From assembly GCF_004323595.1 (NCBI RefSeq), contig NZ_AP019373.1, positions 1,426,001 through 1,490,000 on the forward strand: DNA of 64,000 nt, read 5' to 3'. Source of the DNA: Sulfuricystis thermophila (lineage in GTDB: Bacteria; Pseudomonadota; Gammaproteobacteria; Burkholderiales; Rhodocyclaceae). Below the pieces are notes generated by a model. It searched no databases and was not told the origin of the DNA. It saw only the letters and a program-made list of their open reading frames with translations. A program made the translations under genes and the position numbers. Positions within the stretch are counted from its first letter, which is position 1, and the number at the start of each line of letters is the position of its first letter. Of the stretch, positions 50,459 through 58,303 are shown piece after piece.

Positions 50459-51074
50459 CGAGCCGCGCCAGCCCCGCCGCATCGTCCCGCCGCAGCACGA
50501 CGATCGGCAGCCCGCCGGCATGGGGAGTGAGCGAAGCGAGCGTGTCCTCGATGCTCACCGAGCTGCCGAAGGACTCATTGAGGATCAGATGGGCGGGACG
50601 GATATTGAGCTCGCGCAATGCCGCAAGCGCGGTCAGGGTGTGGGAGAGCGCGCCCAGATAAGTGCCGCAGACGAGCAGAAGCGGCACATCGAGCGCCGCG
50701 ATCCAGTCGCGCACCGTATGCCGGGAAGTGAGCGGCACCATCACGCCGCCGATGCCTTCGATCAGCAGCAAGCCTTCTGTCCGTGCCATCTCGTCACGAG
50801 ACCAGGCGACGAGCGCATCGAAGTCGATGCTTTTGCCCTCCTTCGCCGCCGCGAGATCGGGGGACAACGGCGCCCGGTAGCTCCATGCCGTCCTGCCAGC
50901 GCCGAGTTTCGCCACATCGGAATCCTCATGTCGCGCCGGATCGTAGCCGGACATCACCGGCTTGATCGCCCGCACCGGCCTGCCCTGGTCACGGCATGCC
51001 TTGAAAAGCCCCGCGGTGAGCCAGGTTTTGCCGAGCTCGGTGCCAGTGGCGCTTATAAAATAGGTTTTGTTCAT
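50445..51074 (-). CDS. bioD: Dethiobiotin synthetase
   Basis: A 209-residue BioD: P-loop '[20 protein letters not shown]', '[10 protein letters not shown]', '[14 protein letters not shown]' and '[14 protein letters not shown]'. It closes the ureido ring of dethiobiotin using ATP and CO2. SR25 copy 16 is read in frame as 'KLGAGRTAW' in the loop before '[11 protein letters not shown]'; total length is normal, so the copy may have replaced residues instead of adding them. ATG 51074 is preferred over a long upstream frame that crosses PAL140 E4. Confidence 0.95.
   Translation of the reverse strand: MNKTYFISATGTELGKTWLTAGLFKACRDQGRPVRAIKPVMSGYDPARHEDSDVAKLGAGRTAWSYRAPLSPDLAAAKEGKSIDFDALVAWSRDEMARTEGLLLIEGIGGVMVPLTSRHTVRDWIAALDVPLLLVCGTYLGALSHTLTALAALRELNIRPAHLILNESFGSSVSIEDTLASLTPHAGGLPIVVLRRDDAAGLARLASIL
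50885..50909 (-). repeat. SR25 copy 16 (in bioD)
   Basis: Several substitutions (ATGCCGTCCTG..., GAGTTT). Same strand as bioD, read as 'KLGAGRTA'. Confidence 0.75.
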
Positions 51075-51088
51075 TGCACCATTTTCCC

Positions 51089-52510
51089 ATGAGAGCTTGT
51101 AGAAAAAATCGTCGCGAGCGGGCCGATGGCAAGGCGCCCGGAGCGCAGCGACCGAGACATACCATACAGGTAGGCGAGGGAGCGAGCACCGCGCAACACA
51201 GCCAGCGGGCCGCGCAGCAGAGTTTTTCACAAGCTCTGCCATGCATCGATTTTCTGTGGCTCCCTTACACCCAAATGGCCACCGCACCCGCGCCGTTGCC
51301 GGTCGTGGCTGCCGAAGGGGTGCGCATTCGGCTGGCCGATGGCCGGGAACTGATCGATGGCATTTCTTCCTGGTGGACGATGTGCCATGGTTACCGCCAT
51401 CCGCACATCGTCGCCGCCGTGAAAAACCAGCTCGACATCCTGCCGCATGTGATGTTCGCCGGCCTCGTCCATGAGCCGGCGATCCATCTCGCGCGGCGGC
51501 TCGCCGCATGGCTGCCGGGCGAACTCGACCGCGTATTTTTCTCCGAATCCGGCTCGGTCGCCGTCGAGGTGGCGCTCAAGATCGCCGTGCAGTATTGGCG
51601 CAACCGCGGCGAGGATCGCCACCGGTTCCTTGCCTTCAAGGAGGGCTACCACGGCGACACGCTGGGTGCGCTCTCGGTCACCGATCCCGGCTGCGGCTTT
51701 CATGCCGCGATGGCCGCCTACCGCGTGCCGCACCTCTTCGCCTCGCTGCCGCGCGATGCAGCGACGCACGCCGCGCTCGACGCAATGCTCGCTCAGCATG
51801 GCAAGAGTATCGCCGCCGTCATCGTCGAGCCGCGCGTGCAAGGCGCCGGCGGCATGCGCTTCCACGATGCCGAGACACTGCGCCTAATCCGCGCCGCCTG
51901 CGATGCGCACGGCATCCTGCTGATCCATGATGAGATCATGACCGGCTTCGGCCGCACCGGCACGATGTTCGCGACCCCCGACGATGCGCTGCCAGACATC
52001 CTGTGCCTGTCGAAAGCGCTCACCGGCGGCACGCTGCCGCTCGCCGCCACCGTTGCCACCGATCGTGTCTTCGCCGCGTTTTGCTCCGCACGCACCGAGG
52101 ATGCCCTGATGCACGGCCCGACCTTCATGGCCAATCCCCTGGCCTGCGCGGCGGCGAATGCTTCGCTCGATCTGTTCGAGACCGAGCCGAGACTGCAGCA
52201 GGTCGCCGCGATCGAGGCGCAGATGAAGCGCGAGCTCGAACCCTGCCGCACGCTGCCCGGTGTCGCCGATGTGCGCGTCATGGGCGCGATCGGTGTCGTC
52301 GAGCTCGATCGCCCGGTCGCTGCGAGCCTGCGCCCCGCCTTCATCGAGCGGGGAGTCTGGGTGCGGCCCTTCGGCGACATCGTCTATCTCGCGCCGCCCT
52401 TCGTCATCGACACGGCCGATCTTTCGACCTTGACGACGGCGGTCTTTGATGTCGTCAGCGACTGGTCGAAACAGGCCGGCTCCGCTTCATGCCCACTCTC
52501 GACGCCCTGA
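51089..52510 (+). CDS. bioA: Adenosylmethionine-8-amino-7-oxononanoate aminotransferase with repeat-encoded N-terminus
   Basis: A BioA aminotransferase: 'WLPYTQM' (substrate Tyr), 'DGISSWWTMCHGYRHP', 'SGSVAVEVALKIA', the PLP lysine in 'LCLSKALTGGTLPL' and 'MHGPTFMANPLACAAANASL'. It forms 7,8-diaminononanoate. The conserved domain begins at ~51245, but the next in-frame ATG (51274) would delete the PYT motif. The only upstream ATG (51089) precedes PAL140 E4, whose translation gives a ~51-residue extension including 'KAPGAQRPRHTIQVGE'. A non-AUG start near 51236 is the alternative. No Shine-Dalgarno is seen. Confidence 0.92.
   Translation: MRACRKNRRERADGKAPGAQRPRHTIQVGEGASTAQHSQRAAQQSFSQALPCIDFLWLPYTQMATAPAPLPVVAAEGVRIRLADGRELIDGISSWWTMCHGYRHPHIVAAVKNQLDILPHVMFAGLVHEPAIHLARRLAAWLPGELDRVFFSESGSVAVEVALKIAVQYWRNRGEDRHRFLAFKEGYHGDTLGALSVTDPGCGFHAAMAAYRVPHLFASLPRDAATHAALDAMLAQHGKSIAAVIVEPRVQGAGGMRFHDAETLRLIRAACDAHGILLIHDEIMTGFGRTGTMFATPDDALPDILCLSKALTGGTLPLAATVATDRVFAAFCSARTEDALMHGPTFMANPLACAAANASLDLFETEPRLQQVAAIEAQMKRELEPCRTLPGVADVRVMGAIGVVELDRPVAASLRPAFIERGVWVRPFGDIVYLAPPFVIDTADLSTLTTAVFDVVSDWSKQAGSASCPLSTP
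51092..51237 (+). repeat. PAL140 palindromic element, copy E4
   Basis: 146 bp with AGAGCTTGT.../...ACAAGCTCT arms. Core GGAGCGCAGCGACCGAGACA and GGCGAGGGAGCGAGCACCGC, apical stem TACC/GGTA. It occupies the whole bioD-bioA divergent gap, begins right after an ATG, and is open in the bioA frame throughout. Confidence 0.88.
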
Positions 52511-53595
52511 TCGCGCCCCGGCTCGCGAAGCTCGATGCGGCGAATCTGCGGCGCAGGCTCGTCGCGATCGATCCGTCGCTCGTCGATGTCGCCTCGAACG
52601 ATTATCTGGGGCTCTCCCGCCATCCACTCGTCATCGAGCGCGCCTGTGAATGGGCCGCCCGGCATGGCGCCGGCAGCCGCGCATCGCGGCTCGTCACCGG
52701 CACCAGTGATGAACTGCTCGCGCTGGAAGCACGGCTCGCCCGCTTCAAGGGCACGGAAGCCGCGCTGATCTTCGCCAGCGGCTTTCAGCTCAACAGCTCG
52801 GTGTTGCCGGCCTTGCTGGAACTGGGAGACGCGCCGCCCGTCTTCACCGATCGCTTGAACCACGCCAGCCTCCATGCCGGATTGCGCGGCGTGAAACAGA
52901 TCCGTTTCCGCCACAACGATCTCGCGCACCTCGAAAGCCTTTTGTTGCAGCACCCGGGCAAGACGCGCTGGATCGTCACCGAGTCGGTGTTCAGCATGGA
53001 TGGCGACACGGCCGACGTCGCCGCGCTCGCCAGGCTTGCGGAAAAGCATGGCGCCTTTCTCTATCTCGACGAAGCCCATGCCACCGGCGTGCTGGGGCCG
53101 CAGGGCAGCGGGCTTTCGCAAGGCCGCGCCACCGTGACGATGGGCACGCTCGGCAAGGCGCTCGGGGGGGCTGGAGCCTATGTCGCCGGCTCACAGGCAT
53201 TGATCGACTGGCTTGTCAACCGCTGCGCCGGCTTCATCTACAGCACCGCGCCGGCGCCGGCGGCCCTGGGCGCGCTCGATGCGGCGCTCGACCTCGTGCC
53301 CACGATGGATGCCGAGCGCGCGCGACTGATGCAGATGGCCGATACGCTGCGCCAGACCCTGCGATCACGCGGGTTCGACACCCTCGCCTCAGAAACGCAG
53401 ATCATCCCCGCGGTGCTGAATGATGCACAACGTGCGCTCGAAGCCGCGGCAAAGTTGCGCGCGGCAGGCATCCTCGCTGTCGCGATCCGTCCACCGACGG
53501 TGCCCGCCGACACCGCGCGGCTGCGGTTCTCGCTCTCGGCGGCGCTCGATGAGGGGAAATTCGCGCGCCTGCTCGCGGCGGTGGAGCGCCTGTGA
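52489..53595 (+). CDS. bioF: 8-amino-7-oxononanoate synthase
   Basis: A 368-residue alpha-oxoamine synthase: 'NDYLGLSRHPLVI', 'GSRASRLVTGTSDE', 'FTDRLNHASLHAG', 'LDEAHATGVLGPQGSG' and the PLP lysine in 'TMGTLGKALGGAGAY'. It condenses pimeloyl-ACP/CoA with alanine. It overlaps the end of bioA by 22 bp and the bioH start (GTGA). Confidence 0.96.
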   Translation: MPTLDALIAPRLAKLDAANLRRRLVAIDPSLVDVASNDYLGLSRHPLVIERACEWAARHGAGSRASRLVTGTSDELLALEARLARFKGTEAALIFASGFQLNSSVLPALLELGDAPPVFTDRLNHASLHAGLRGVKQIRFRHNDLAHLESLLLQHPGKTRWIVTESVFSMDGDTADVAALARLAEKHGAFLYLDEAHATGVLGPQGSGLSQGRATVTMGTLGKALGGAGAYVAGSQALIDWLVNRCAGFIYSTAPAPAALGALDAALDLVPTMDAERARLMQMADTLRQTLRSRGFDTLASETQIIPAVLNDAQRALEAAAKLRAAGILAVAIRPPTVPADTARLRFSLSAALDEGKFARLLAAVERL

Positions 53596-54365
53596 ATACC
53601 GTCGTGCTCGTCCATGGCTGGGGCTACGATGCGCACCTGTGGGATGCGGTACGCCCCTTGCTCGACCCGGCGCTTCCCGTCGTCACCCTCGATTTCGGCT
53701 ACTTCGGTGCCGTCTTGCCAGCGCCGACTTTCCCTGAGGAAACGCTGAAGAAGGCCGCGAGCGGGATGCAGCGCAAGGCGCCCGGAGCGCAGCGACCGAG
53801 ACATACCATACAGGTAGGCGAGGAAGCGAGCACCGCGCAACGCGGCGATGCGCCCGCGCAGCAACTTATTCAGCGTTTCCCTAGCCCTGTCCTCGCCGTC
53901 GGCCACTCACTCGGCACCCTCTGGTGGCTTGCGCAGTCGGCCATCCCCTGGCGGCGCCTGCTGTCGATCAACGGCTTTCCGCGCTTTGTCGCAACGGGAA
54001 ACTATGCCCCCGCCGTCGCGCCGCGCGTGCTCTCCCGCATGAAACGGCAATTCCAGCGTGAACCCATGGCGGTGCTGGCCGAATTCCACGCCCGCTGCGG
54101 TGGCCATGCACCGAGCGGCTCGCCCAATCTCGAGCGTCTCGCGGCCGGGCTCGATGCCTTGGGCGAGTGGGACGGCCGCGCGCAGCTCGCCGCGCGCCGC
54201 AGCGATGTCGTCGCGCTGGCCGGCACGCGCGATCCGATCGTCCCGGCGGAGATGAGCACGATGGCCTTCGGGACGGTCGAGTTCATCGAAACCACGGGGC
54301 ACCTGCTGCCCGTGACCCATCCGGAAATCTGTGCACGCTGGATCGAAAGGCTCGCCCGTGCGTAA
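53592..54365 (+). CDS. bioH: Pimeloyl-[ACP] methyl ester esterase BioH with repeat insertions
   Basis: A 257-residue alpha/beta hydrolase: 'LVHGWGYDAHLW', nucleophile Ser106 in 'AVGHSLGTLWW', Asp214 in 'GTRDPIVP' and His237 in 'TTGHLLPV'. It frees pimeloyl-ACP from its methyl ester after BioC. Between the HGWG strand and the nucleophile, residues ~39-47 come from SR25 copy 17 and ~49-96 from PAL140 E5, which reads 'KAPGAQRPRHTIQVGE' like the BioA extension. Ser106 is thus ~24 positions later than in E. coli BioH. The frame stays open and all catalytic residues are kept. GTG start. Confidence 0.9.
   Translation: MNTVVLVHGWGYDAHLWDAVRPLLDPALPVVTLDFGYFGAVLPAPTFPEETLKKAASGMQRKAPGAQRPRHTIQVGEEASTAQRGDAPAQQLIQRFPSPVLAVGHSLGTLWWLAQSAIPWRRLLSINGFPRFVATGNYAPAVAPRVLSRMKRQFQREPMAVLAEFHARCGGHAPSGSPNLERLAAGLDALGEWDGRAQLAARRSDVVALAGTRDPIVPAEMSTMAFGTVEFIETTGHLLPVTHPEICARWIERLARA
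53707..53731 (-). repeat. SR25 copy 17 (in bioH)
   Basis: Two substitutions (GTCTTGCCAG). Read in bioH as 'GAVLPAPTF'; it lies 5 bp before PAL140 E5. Confidence 0.85.
53737..53880 (+). repeat. PAL140 palindromic element, copy E5 (inside bioH)
   Basis: 144 bp with 16-bp arms (GGAAACGCTGAAGAAG left; CTTATTCAGCGTTTCC right; 15 of 16 pair), different from all other copies. Core and apical stem (TACC/GGTA) are almost identical to E4. It is fully translated in the bioH frame. Confidence 0.88.
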
Positions 54366-55107
54366 GGAAATCGCTGCGCGTTTCGCCGCCGCCGCCACGA
54401 CCTACGACGCCCACTCGGCGGCGCAGCGCCACGCCGCCCAGCGGCTCGCCGAGCGGCTGGCTGCCTTGCATCTGCCGCCGCGGCCGCGTGTGCTCGAGAT
54501 CGGCTGCGGCACCGGGCATCTGACCGTCTTGCTCGCCCTCCATCTGCCGGGCGCAACGATCCTTGCCAGCGACATCGCCCCGGCGATGGTCGCCGCCTGC
54601 CGTGAGCGCCTCGGCACCAACACTCGCATCGACTTCGCCGTGATGGACGGTGCCCAACCCGCGGTCGCCGGCCCCTTCGATCTGGTCTGCGGCAACCTCG
54701 TCGCCCAGTGGTTCGACGATCCACGGGCGGCATTCGCCGCGCTCTCCGCCTTGCTCGCGCCGGGTGGCGTGCTGCTCTTGAGCCTGCCGGGGTCAGAGAC
54801 CTTCCGCGAATGGCGCTTGGCCCATGCGGCACATGGCCTGCGGCCCGGCGCACGCCCGCTGCCCACGAGTCAGGCCTGTCTGGCCGCATTGCCGCCGGGC
54901 GACAATCGCATCGAAACCGAACACTGGGTCGATCGTCCGCCCCAAGGCATCGACTTTTTGCGCGCGCTGCGCGCGATCGGTGCCGATACGCCCGCCGCTG
55001 GCCACAAACCGCTTGGCGCCGGCCAGCTGCGCCGTGTGCTCGCCACCCTCGGGCCGACGCCCGCCCTCACCTACGAGTTCCTCTACCTCAGCCACCGCCA
55101 GCCATGA
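54358..55107 (+). CDS. bioC: Malonyl-ACP O-methyltransferase
   Basis: A 249-residue SAM methyltransferase: 'RKEIAARFAAAATTYDAHS' (typical BioC start), motif I 'VLEIGCGTGHLT' and 'ASDIAPAMV'. It methylates malonyl-ACP so that fatty-acid synthesis can elongate it to pimeloyl. The GTG at 54358 overlaps the bioH stop by eight bases. BioC and BioH together in one operon imply the E. coli-type pimeloyl route. Confidence 0.93.
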   Translation: MRKEIAARFAAAATTYDAHSAAQRHAAQRLAERLAALHLPPRPRVLEIGCGTGHLTVLLALHLPGATILASDIAPAMVAACRERLGTNTRIDFAVMDGAQPAVAGPFDLVCGNLVAQWFDDPRAAFAALSALLAPGGVLLLSLPGSETFREWRLAHAAHGLRPGARPLPTSQACLAALPPGDNRIETEHWVDRPPQGIDFLRALRAIGADTPAAGHKPLGAGQLRRVLATLGPTPALTYEFLYLSHRQP

Positions 55108-55784
55108 CACGAAGCCAGGCCTTCCTCCTCGGTGTGCGCGCGCTGCTGCCGATGCATCTGGGTGTCGCGCCCTTCGGCGTGATCTACGGCGTCGTCGCGC
55201 TCTCCGCCGGCATCCCACCGCTCGCCGCGCTGCTGATGTCCTCGATCGTCTTCGCCGGCTCGGCACAATTCCTGCTCGCGCAGCTGGTCGGCGCCGGCGC
55301 GCCGGCGCTGTTGTCGGTCGGCGCCGTGGGGCTGATCAATTTGCGCCATGCGCTCTACAGCGCCTCGGTGGCCCCGCTCCTTGCCCATCTGCCGCGCCGC
55401 TGGAAACTCCTGCTCGCCTATCTGCTCACCGACGAGGCCTATGCCGCGGCGATTCCGCATCTGCTGGAAAACCCGAAGTCGCCGGTCGCGCACTGGATTC
55501 TCTTCGGCGCGGGTTTCGCGCTCTGGGCCGGCTGGCAACTGGCAACCCTCGCCGGCGTGCTGGCAGGCAGCCTGCTGCCGAGCGATTTGGGTCTGGACTT
55601 CGCCTTGCCGCTCACCTTCATCGCCATCGTCGTACCGTTGATCGGCAGCCGCGCGCGTCTCTTCGCCGCGCTCGTCGCCGCTGCGGCGGCCGTCATGCTG
55701 GCCGGCCTGCCCTACAAAACCGGCCTGTTCGCCGCCGCGCTGGCGGGCCTGGCCGCGGGAGCCCTCAGCGGAGAGAAGCGATGA
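55104..55784 (+). CDS. azlC: AzlC-family amino-acid exporter subunit
   Basis: A 226-residue membrane protein with the AzlC motifs 'HLGVAPFGVIYGVVALSAG', 'FAGSAQFLLAQLVG' and 'LINLRHALYSASVAPLL'. With AzlD it exports branched-chain amino acids. It overlaps bioC (ATGA), so it is co-transcribed with the biotin genes, which is not obviously functional. Confidence 0.92.
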   Translation: MTRSQAFLLGVRALLPMHLGVAPFGVIYGVVALSAGIPPLAALLMSSIVFAGSAQFLLAQLVGAGAPALLSVGAVGLINLRHALYSASVAPLLAHLPRRWKLLLAYLLTDEAYAAAIPHLLENPKSPVAHWILFGAGFALWAGWQLATLAGVLAGSLLPSDLGLDFALPLTFIAIVVPLIGSRARLFAALVAAAAAVMLAGLPYKTGLFAAALAGLAAGALSGEKR

Positions 55785-56092
55785 GCTGGTGGCCGCTGTG
55801 GCTCGCCTGCGGACTCGTCACTTTCGCGATCCGCTATTCCTTCATCGCGCTCGAAGGCCACTACAAGCCGCCGGCCTGGTTCATCCGCGCGTTGCCCTTC
55901 GTGCCGATCGCCGCCCTCACCGCGATCACCGCGCCGGAACTCCTGCTGGTGGCTGGCCGACTACAGGTCACCGACAATCCGCGCCTGCTGGCGGGCATCG
56001 TCGCCATCGCCGTCGCCGCGCGCTGGAAAAACACGCTCGCCACCATCGCCAGCGGTTTCGCTGCGCTTTGGCTGCTACGTGCGTTTTCGTAA
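55781..56092 (+). CDS. azlD: AzlD-family transporter subunit
   Basis: A 103-residue three-helix membrane protein ('WLACGLVTFAIRYSFIALEG', 'ALPFVPIAALTAITAPELL', '[20 protein letters not shown]'), the usual partner of AzlC. It overlaps azlC (ATGA) and ends the biotin-azl run. Confidence 0.92.
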   Translation: MSWWPLWLACGLVTFAIRYSFIALEGHYKPPAWFIRALPFVPIAALTAITAPELLLVAGRLQVTDNPRLLAGIVAIAVAARWKNTLATIASGFAALWLLRAFS

Positions 56093-56274
56093 AAATATCG
56101 AACCAAAAACTGTCGATTATTTTTACACTTAGCCTAAGTCATCAAAAGTTATACAATTACAACATATTGATTTATATGCAATAAGTCATGGAAACAAAAG
56201 CTGGTGCGAATTTCGCTTTGCTAAATTGTTGATGTTCAGATTTAGCAATTGTGTTGACATGAAAGGAGTTACTC
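56093..56274. other. AT-rich intergenic region before PEP-CTERM gene
   Basis: 182 bp that are clearly richer in A and T than the surroundings. It must hold the promoter of the PEP-CTERM gene; I could not settle on one -35/-10 pair. AAAGGAGTT gives a strong Shine-Dalgarno at its right edge. Confidence 0.5.
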
Positions 56275-56952
56275 ATGAAGTCAAAACCGCTTTCCCGCAC
56301 ACTTCTGACTTCTGCCGCTCTGCTGACACTGGGAGCAGCACCTGTACATGCTGCCACTATCAATTGGACCGACTGGACGAGTGTAAGCGCGGCCGCATCA
56401 CAGGTGTTCGGCATTCTTACCGTTGGTTCAAGCACTGTCAATGTAACTTACAGTGGCGCGTACAATACTGTCCAAACCAGCGGAGGGACAAATTACTGGA
56501 ATCCTGATGCACCCTACCTCAGTACAACTGTCGAAAATGCCCCTCCGGCCTCCGACATCATCACACTCGGTCAAGGCGGCTCCAAAACCATCACATTCTC
56601 TCAAGCAGTGGTCGATCCGCTCATTGCTTTGGTGAGCTGGAACGGCAATACCGTCGATTTTGGCGTCCCGATCGAGATTCTGAGCTACGGTACTGGATAT
56701 TGGGGATACGGTACCCCAATCCTGAACAATTCGGGAACCGGGTTTTATGGAAATGGTGAGGTCCATGGTGTAATTAAGCTACCGGGCACTTTCACATCAA
56801 TTACTTTTAACGACACTTCCGAATGGTGGCACGGTTTCACTGTCGGCGTGATCGGTCTAGGCTCTTCAAACGGTGTACCCGAACCCGCGTCGCTCGCCTT
56901 GCTGGGTATGGGTCTCGCCGGTCTCGCCGGGCTGCGGCGCCGCAAAGCTTAA
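56275..56952 (+). CDS. PEP-CTERM sorted exported protein
   Basis: A 225-residue protein with an N-terminal signal peptide ('LLTSAALLTLGAAPVHA', cleavage after VHA), a Ser/Thr/Gly/Asn-rich beta-type middle and the C-terminal sorting tag 'VPEPASLALLGMGLAGLAGL' plus RRRKA. Such proteins are processed by EpsH/XrtA exosortases in exopolysaccharide-producing bacteria. The exact role is unknown. GC content and codon use are lower than in neighbours, as is common for this class. A terminator follows. Confidence 0.92.
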   Translation: MKSKPLSRTLLTSAALLTLGAAPVHAATINWTDWTSVSAAASQVFGILTVGSSTVNVTYSGAYNTVQTSGGTNYWNPDAPYLSTTVENAPPASDIITLGQGGSKTITFSQAVVDPLIALVSWNGNTVDFGVPIEILSYGTGYWGYGTPILNNSGTGFYGNGEVHGVIKLPGTFTSITFNDTSEWWHGFTVGVIGLGSSNGVPEPASLALLGMGLAGLAGLRRRKA

Positions 56953-56985
56953 CTTAAGCCTTACAAAATCAATGTTGCTCTCTCA

Positions 56986-57008
56986 CGGCGGCCAATGGCC
57001 GCCGTTTT
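56986..57008 (+). terminator. Terminator of PEP-CTERM gene
   Basis: CGGCGGCC-AAT-GGCCGCCG followed by TTTT: a perfect 8-bp GC stem, 34 bp after the stop codon. Confidence 0.85.
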
Positions 57009-57155
57009 CATTTGCAAGAATGCGCTTCCCTTCCCTGAACATCGACAAGCCAGCGCAGTAGCATCACACGATGCGGATGTCGAGGCCATAATGAATCCCG
57101 GATAGCTCCTCCACCTATAATCACTCACTACTGTCCGACGATCCCAAGCCTTGCC

Positions 57156-57575
57156 ATGCCCTCCCAGCCCACGAAAACCCTCGAAACCTTCCCCAATCCG
57201 GCGCCGCAGCGGGATTACCAGATCCACATGGAAATTCCGGAATTCACCTGCCTGTGCCCGAAGACCGGCCAGCCGGATTTCGCCGTGCTCACGCTCGATT
57301 ACGTGCCGGACAAGCTGTGCGTGGAGCTCAAAAGCCTCAAGCTCTACATCTGGAGCTTCCGCGACGAAGGTCATTTTCACGAGGACGTGACGAACCGCAT
57401 CCTCGACGATCTCGTGCGCGCCGTGAAGCCCCGCTTCATGCGGCTCACCGCGCGCTTCTTTGTCCGCGGCGGCATCTTCACCAACGTCGTCGCCGAGCAT
57501 CGCAAGAAGGGCTGGAAACCTCAGCCACGCGTCGAGCTCGCAGAATTCGAGGCCCAGTCGAACACACGCGGCTGA
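57156..57575 (+). CDS. queF: NADPH-dependent 7-cyano-7-deazaguanine reductase
   Basis: A 139-residue, single-domain (YkvM-type) QueF: catalytic Cys in '[14 protein letters not shown]', substrate motif '[21 protein letters not shown]' in two parts. It reduces preQ0 to preQ1 in queuosine synthesis. Stop and the start of the next gene are two bases apart. Confidence 0.96.
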   Translation: MPSQPTKTLETFPNPAPQRDYQIHMEIPEFTCLCPKTGQPDFAVLTLDYVPDKLCVELKSLKLYIWSFRDEGHFHEDVTNRILDDLVRAVKPRFMRLTARFFVRGGIFTNVVAEHRKKGWKPQPRVELAEFEAQSNTRG

Positions 57576-57577
57576 TC

Positions 57578-58303
57578 ATGACGCCCCGCCCTTTCGGCTT
57601 TGCGGACATCGGCCGGGCGCTCGCCGAGGGCTGGAGCATGACGAAAGCCACGCGGGCGGCCAGCCTCGCCTATGCAGGAATCTTCACGCTGCTCGGCGCG
57701 ATCATCCTCGGCGGGCTGCTCCTTGAGGGTTTCACGCCCTTCGTCGTCGCCGCGGCGGGTGCCTTCATGCTGGTCGGCCCGGCGATCCTCGCCGGTTTCT
57801 TCGGCATCGCACGCGCTTGCGAAGCCGGCGCGAAAGTCGGCGCTGGCGAGACGGCACGGGGCTTTGCCGCGGCCGCACCGGCGCTCTGGGCGCTCGCGCT
57901 CGTCTGCGCGCTGCTGTTCATGATCTTCGTCACCGACGCGGCGATCCTCTACAGTTACATGGTCGGCGGCACGCCGGTGTGGCTCGCCGATCTGATCCCG
58001 ACCTCGGCAGGTGTGGCGAACTTCCTCTTCTGGGGCGCGGTGTCGGGATTCGTGATCGCTTTTCTGCTCTACTGCGTCTCGGCCTTTTCGGCGCCGCTGT
58101 TGATCGAGCGCCGCGCCGGTCTCGTCGATGCCGTCGTCGCCAGCGTGCACGCGGTGTTCGGCAATTTTCTGCCGGCGATGGCCTGGGCCGCGCTGCTTTC
58201 CGTCCTGGTCATCGGCAGCATCCTGATCCTGCCGCTGTTGCCGCTCACCCTGCCGTGGCTGGCCTATGCCAGCCGCGCGCTGTATCGTCACGTCATGCCA
58301 TGA
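57578..58303 (+). CDS. DUF2189-type integral membrane protein
   Basis: A 241-residue protein with about six hydrophobic segments in two three-helix halves, matching the DUF2189 pattern ('AGIFTLLGAIILGGLLLEG', 'FMLVGPAILAGFFGIARACE'). The function is not known. SR25 copy 18 is translated as 'KVGAGETARG' in the cytoplasmic loop after the third helix, where charged linkers are tolerated. It overlaps dapC (ATGA). Confidence 0.75.
   Translation: MTPRPFGFADIGRALAEGWSMTKATRAASLAYAGIFTLLGAIILGGLLLEGFTPFVVAAAGAFMLVGPAILAGFFGIARACEAGAKVGAGETARGFAAAAPALWALALVCALLFMIFVTDAAILYSYMVGGTPVWLADLIPTSAGVANFLFWGAVSGFVIAFLLYCVSAFSAPLLIERRAGLVDAVVASVHAVFGNFLPAMAWAALLSVLVIGSILILPLLPLTLPWLAYASRALYRHVMP
57833..57857 (+). 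repeat. SR25 copy 18 (in DUF2189 gene)
   Basis: One substitution (GCGAGACGG). Same strand as the gene, read as 'KVGAGETA'. Confidence 0.85.
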
